The notes under the pieces: model-generated
Database searches by the model: none
Seen by the model: the letters and a program-made list of their open reading frames with translations, nothing else
Told to the model about the DNA's origin: nothing
NCBI GenBank assembly: GCA_033182465.1
Contig: CP137324.1
Coordinates: forward strand, 992,001 to 1,056,000
Direction of reading: 5' to 3'
Length of the DNA stretch: 64,000 nt
Source: Sanghuangporus weigelae
Taxonomy: Eukaryota; Basidiomycota; Agaricomycetes; Hymenochaetales; Hymenochaetaceae
Program-made: the position numbers and the translations under genes
Part shown: piece by piece, positions 59,587 through 64,000 of the stretch
Position numbering within the stretch: position 1 is the stretch's first letter
Layout of the letters: the number at the start of each line of letters is the position of its first letter

Positions 59587-60745
59587 ATGCAGTCTGCAAT
59601 CAATACTCTCATGGGAAAGCACTCTTTTGACCAGAATGGTGTGCCAGATTTATCTGGCAGGGTATGTTCACCTCCTTTTCCCCTTTAAGAGTCACGCTCA
59701 ACTTGGGTTCCAGACGGCCGTGGTTACCGGTGGCACCCAAGGAATCGGATTCGAAGTGGCAAAAGCACTGGCCGTCTCTCGGGCCCGCGTTCTGCTTTTG
59801 TCTCGCAAATCTGAGAATGGCGCTGCTGCTATCGAATCAATCCAGAAAGAGACCTCCGGCGGAGCTGACATTGAATTCGTCGAAATCGATCTCGGGAGCC
59901 TCAAGAACGTTCGTGAAGTCTCAGACAGACTCAGAGAAAAAGAATCCCGCCTTGACATCGCAGGCATCGCGTTCCTGCACTATCAAGCTACATGATTGAC
60001 GCCACTCAAACAGTTTGTTGGTGATGCGGGTATCGGAGTCAACAAATACGCGTTGACATCTGACGGCATCGAGCATCATTTCAGCGTAACTTACATAGAT
60101 TTCCTGTCCGACGTGTTGCTGATCGAGTCTGAATAGGTTAACAATCTTGGCCACATTCTCCTGATTAACAGGCTACTGCCTCTGATCCGCAAGACAGCGA
60201 TGCTAAAGGAATCTCCTGCGCCACGCATTGTCCAGCTATCTTCTTCCCTGCATCAAGCTGCACCATCTTCTGTCGCTTTTGAATCGCTCGAAGAAATAAA
60301 TGACGAATCGCTTGGGCCTAACGCGCTCTATGCTCGCAGCAAGCTGGCGAACCTACTTTTCACGCGCTGGCTTGCTTCCCGCGTTCTTGAGAAAGGATCG
60401 TGCATTTACGCTCTCGCAACTCACCCAGGCGCGGTACACACCGGGCAACAGAACCAACTCAAGGATGCATATGGTGAAACCACGGGCAGCATCCTGAAGG
60501 CTGCAACTGTACCGTTCATGCGTACCCCGGATCAAGGCAGCCTTAGCACAGTGTGGGCTGCGACTAGTCCCGAGGTCGAGGAGAAGAATCTGCAGGGTGC
60601 TTACGTCACGGACCCTGGAAGTGTTGGCGGTGAGACCAAACAGGCCCAGGATGATCTGCTGGGTGAGAAGTTGTGGACACTGGCACAAAAACTTATCAAA
60701 GAGAAGGCTGGTGAAGACGCATTCTTGGACTGGAGTACAGTTTAG
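59587..60745 (+). CDS. Short-chain dehydrogenase/reductase, retinol-dehydrogenase-like
   Basis: NAD(P)-dependent oxidoreductase of unknown substrate. Start ATG 59587 (MQSAINTLMGKHSFDQNGVP). An intron at 59663-59713 leads to TAVVTGGTQGIGFEVAKAL, with the cofactor motif TGGxxGIG. Further landmarks: DLGSLKNVREVSDRL, GDAGIGVNKYALTSDGIEHH, VNNLGHILLINRLLPLI, IVQLSSSLHQ and ALYARSKLANLLFTRWL with the catalytic Tyr and Lys. An intron at 60086-60136 is normal. To keep frame between RLDI and FVGDAGIGV a 54-nt segment (59960-60013) must be removed, but its donor would be GCAGGC, not GT. Either this is a weak GC-AG intron or the gene carries a lesion there. Stop TAG 60743-60745. Confidence 0.78.
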
Positions 60746-60971
60746 TCGTAAACTAGAATTCTTTTCTTGGCCTCCGAGCATTGTTGTACGATACTTATGT
60801 GAGTCTATGTCAAATAAAACGATCGGATTTATTGAAGGCAATCTGAGCCTCGGAGATTCCCGTCGAGATCGCGTTGCGGTCACGTGGAGGCACGGTTGAA
60901 GCGCGTGCGTGGTTCGCCTGCCTGAGCGATCCAACACTTTCTGGACCAAATATCTTATTGCAGTGCCACAA

Positions 60972-63900
60972 ATGGACACACAACCATCATCGTCAAAGGA
61001 ACAACAGGAACTCATCAAGAAGCAGCGCGAGCAATTTCGTGCGCAGATCGCTGCAGACGACGACGACGCACTTGCGCCTTACGAGCGATACGTCGCATGG
61101 CTCACCGAACAAGCAGAGTCTTCTCCGCACGGGCCATTTGACCTTGAACTTCTAACTATCCTCGAAGAAGCCGTCCGCTCGCGTAAAGATGATCCGGATT
61201 ATAAGAACGATGTGCGCTACGGAAAGCTGTGGCTGTCTTACGCGCGGCATGTCGAGAAGCCCGATATCGTTTATGTGTATCTGCTGAAGAATAATATCGG
61301 CACGAAGAACGCACAGCTGTATGAGGATTATGCGGTTTCTTTGGAGGGTCAGGACAGGTGCGCTTTTCCTGTTCATGTTAGAATGTAGAAAGACACGTTG
61401 AAGTGAAGGGTCAAACGTCTTTACTTAGATTTCGAGAAGCAGAACAGGCATATCGTCTTGGAATACAGCGAAGCAAACGAGGAGCGGATAGACTGAAGAC
61501 ACGATATCGCGAGTTTAAAGAGCGTGTCGAGTCAAAGAATACGCTCAAGTCTTCTCATAGGCCACCGCATATTCCTCCAGGCGAGGTCGGTTGGTGTCAT
61601 CCTTTTCAATAACAGAACACGAACTCACTCATCTGCCATGCTAGAGCTCATCACTTGGCGCGAAACTCTACCGTAATCCTCTCAGAAATATCTCAAACAA
61701 ACGCGCAAACGGCGCTACTGCAGGTGCATCTGGAGATGCTGAGGACCCCGAAGCTCCAGAATCACCTGGCAAAAGAGACACTTCGGCGAAACGAAGTTCT
61801 GATCCGTATTCGCATATGATAGCAACGATGAACGCACCTCCGGCACCCGGAAAGAAACCGGAGAGGTATCAGATCGATATGTCCCTGCTGTTCAAAGATG
61901 GACAAGAGTTTTGCATTCAAGAAGCACGCGCTGCATCACTAGGACTGTTGGGCAAGAGATGGGGACCTCCGCCGTTATCTGAAATTGGTCCGCACCAAGT
62001 TCCCGGAGGCAAGCAAACCACCATCAATCTAAAGGATGATGGAAATAGACCAGCGACTCGAACGAATAATATGCGCATGAATATGAATATGACGGCTCAA
62101 TTAGCTGATGGACCAACGGTGACAATTAACACAAAGGAGGCGATGAAGGATGTATTTGGAATGTATAATTCACCGGACAGGACGACGAAGACGGCTGTTG
62201 GGACCAAATTTGCGCCTGTCAAGAAGCTTGAACCAGTTCTTGAGACTCAGCCGAGGAACGGACTGAAGACAATAACCGAGAATAGTGATGAAAGGGACGA
62301 GCACGTCCCATCGAACTCAGCACGTATGTTGCTTAGAATATTACTTATTTACATCCGAAGCTACTGAGTTGACTAATTTCTCTTCAGCATTCCGACCCTT
62401 CGTCGACGTCGATGATGAGCCGAAGAAGGAAAATGCTGTACCTGCTCGGGCGAAGGTGAGTGCCACTAGGGATCATCAGCCTCCATCAATTTCTAAATAA
62501 TTGGTTAGTTCAAACCATTCGTAGATGAGAATGCGGAGAACAAGACGCCCCACGTCACTCCGAAACCTCGTAAAGCCCTTGCTGCTAAGGAAATCCCATC
62601 GACGACGCCTGTCTTTCGGCCAAAGGAACCTCAGGAAGATCAACTTGAGAAGAGATCCCAAGAACGTAATGCCGAACAGCCTCCTCAACCGAAGAATATC
62701 TTCAGCAAAGTGTTCACACCTATCGGTCCAGAGAAGAGCAGACCAGCTTTGCAATCGAAGCCCTTACAGGACCGTCCATCTGTCTTTCAGAACCCATCAA
62801 AACCGCCGTCTACTCAACGAAGCAGCGTATTCAGCAACGTATTTAGCCGTCCTCAAGAATCGAGGCCGTTATCAGAGATTCAATCATCGACAACACCTAG
62901 GACCTCTCAGGACCAGAACCGTAATGCACCTGTGTTTCATCGTAGCACTTCTGCGCCTCAACGTATGCCATTCACACCTGTATCTCGTGGTCGCCAGCCC
63001 GTATTTGCTCCTCAACGCGCTCCTCTGAAGCGCATCGAACCGGAACCGCAGTCAGAACCGGAGCCAGAACCCGTGCCCGAGTCTGAATCTGAATCTGAGC
63101 CCGAACCGGCGGTTCAAGCACCTGTGCAAGAGATCGAGGAATACGGGAGTGACTTTGAGTCTGATTCTACTTCCGAAGAGAACATGCAAGAAGGGGAATA
63201 CTACGAGGACGAGGACCCGCAGAATCTACCCATGGGTGGTAGGCTAGGACGGTTCGACGTGCTGACTCCAATAGCCGAACGAACGTTCGAATGTACAATG
63301 ACTCAACGTACGTTGCTCGGAACTCTATCTGATGCGAAAGAAGCTCTTTCGGCGAAGGGGATAGTTGATCATGACCGGGACGCTGCTCTGGCAGCGGAGA
63401 AATTGGCACAGGAGTTACGGGAGGAAGAGGCAAGGAATAGAATGGCCGACGTTGAGATGGACGGAGCTGGGATTGAGGATGAGGAAAGCGCTCCCTCAGA
63501 AGAGTCAGAGGACGAAGACTTGATTGAACGAACGGGTACTTTGTCACTGGCAGACGCGATAACTGTGGCCTCATCGTTTAAGCCACCAAATCCATGCAAC
63601 CCTTCAGACCCGCATGTTCTCAGCACACTCCTTTCGCTCATCCCGCCAGAACCAGATTTTCATGATCTCAGAACCGCAGTATTTGGACGATTTGAGAGTT
63701 TGCAAAAGTTTGCAACAAGACACGCTCGACGTGGTAGTGGCCGGTCATCGTCTTCATCCCGGACGTCAGACGAAGCAGATTCGTTCCGGATTCAGCTTCC
63801 AGATCAAAGTTTCATCATCACGGATAAGCTGGGTGAAGGTGGCTTTGGGGTGGTGTTCAAGGCAAAAGTTGTCCAAGCTGGCGGCGAGGCCGACGAAGAT

Positions 63901-64000
63901 GATATGGATTTGGATGATGACGATGACGAAGAGGATGCCAATCTGGTCGCTCTTAAGGTGGTCAAGCCGCGAAATGTATGGGAGTTCCACATTTTACGGC
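60972..64000 (+). CDS. BUB1: BUB1 spindle-checkpoint kinase, 3' partial
   Basis: Kinetochore kinase that holds anaphase until chromosomes are attached. Start ATG 60972 (MDTQPSSSKEQQELIKKQRE). The Mad3/BUB1 N-terminal TPR domain reads PYERYVAWLTEQAESSPHG, YGKLWLSYARHVEKPDIVYV and AEQAYRLGIQRS. A Bub3-binding GLEBS-like motif reads QIDMSLLFKDGQEFCIQEAR at about 61877-61936. A long disordered region includes a Glu/Pro/Ser run (about 63040-63120). The kinase domain begins FIITDKLGEGGFGVVFKAK with the glycine loop; after an acidic insert, LVALKVVKPRN carries the ATP-binding Lys. The window ends inside this domain. It follows the dehydrogenase by 226 bp on the same strand. Confidence 0.88.

Overview
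The window reads as nuclear DNA of a filamentous basidiomycete, most likely an agaricomycete. Genes are closely packed on both strands. Nearly all are cut by many introns of about 50-60 nt with GT-AG ends and CTGAC/CTAAC-like branch points. The protein set (IQGAP-type RasGAP, PalA/Rim20, GH5 exo-glucanase, PriB-like zinc cluster factor, DM9 protein, methionine-type permease) is typical of mushrooms and relatives. The species cannot be named from the sequence alone. I see 21 supported protein genes plus one doubtful small frame. I see no rRNA, tRNA, CRISPR, virus-derived or recognisable transposon gene.

Layout. 1-4.7 kb: 3' part of an OMA1-like metallopeptidase, then a convergent MUP1-like permease. 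4.7-6.8 kb: gene-free DNA with two strong hairpins and an imperfect tandem duplication of about 560 bp. 6.8-9.7 kb: a single-pass Ser/Thr-rich membrane protein. 10-15.1 kb: an Ecm11-like protein and a forkhead factor, convergent. 16-20.7 kb: an LRR protein and a TPR protein, divergent. 21-25.9 kb: a DM9 (DUF3421) protein and a PalA/Rim20 BRO1 protein, both on the minus strand. 26.4-34.5 kb: exportin-T and cullin-3 in tandem, then a small secreted orphan on the minus strand. 36.5-40.7 kb: an ER-lumenal J protein ending in KDEL and a GPI-type aspartic protease, divergent across about 300 bp. 41.2-45.5 kb: an F-box protein and an unknown membrane protein, divergent. 46.8-53 kb: a Zn2Cys6 factor with a long intron-bearing leader, a doubtful small frame, and a GH5 glucan 1,3-beta-glucosidase. 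53-55.9 kb: gene-poor DNA. 55.9-64 kb: RasGAP, a short-chain dehydrogenase, and BUB1 running off the right edge.

The genes do not form a pathway cluster. They are mostly household functions: tRNA export, ubiquitin ligation, ER folding, spindle checkpoint, Ras signalling, pH sensing, cell wall.

I found no clearly new multi-gene system. The most distinctive signals are these. (1) A peptide repeat in the membrane protein at 9.5-9.7 kb keeps 11 identical residues while all 11 codons differ. (2) The hairpins and tandem duplication lie at 4.9-6.4 kb. (3) Cryptic terminal exons restore YNYLA in cullin-3 and KDEL in the J protein. (4) Two introns appear to have GC donors. (5) The forkhead recognition helix and the second aspartic protease active site are atypical.
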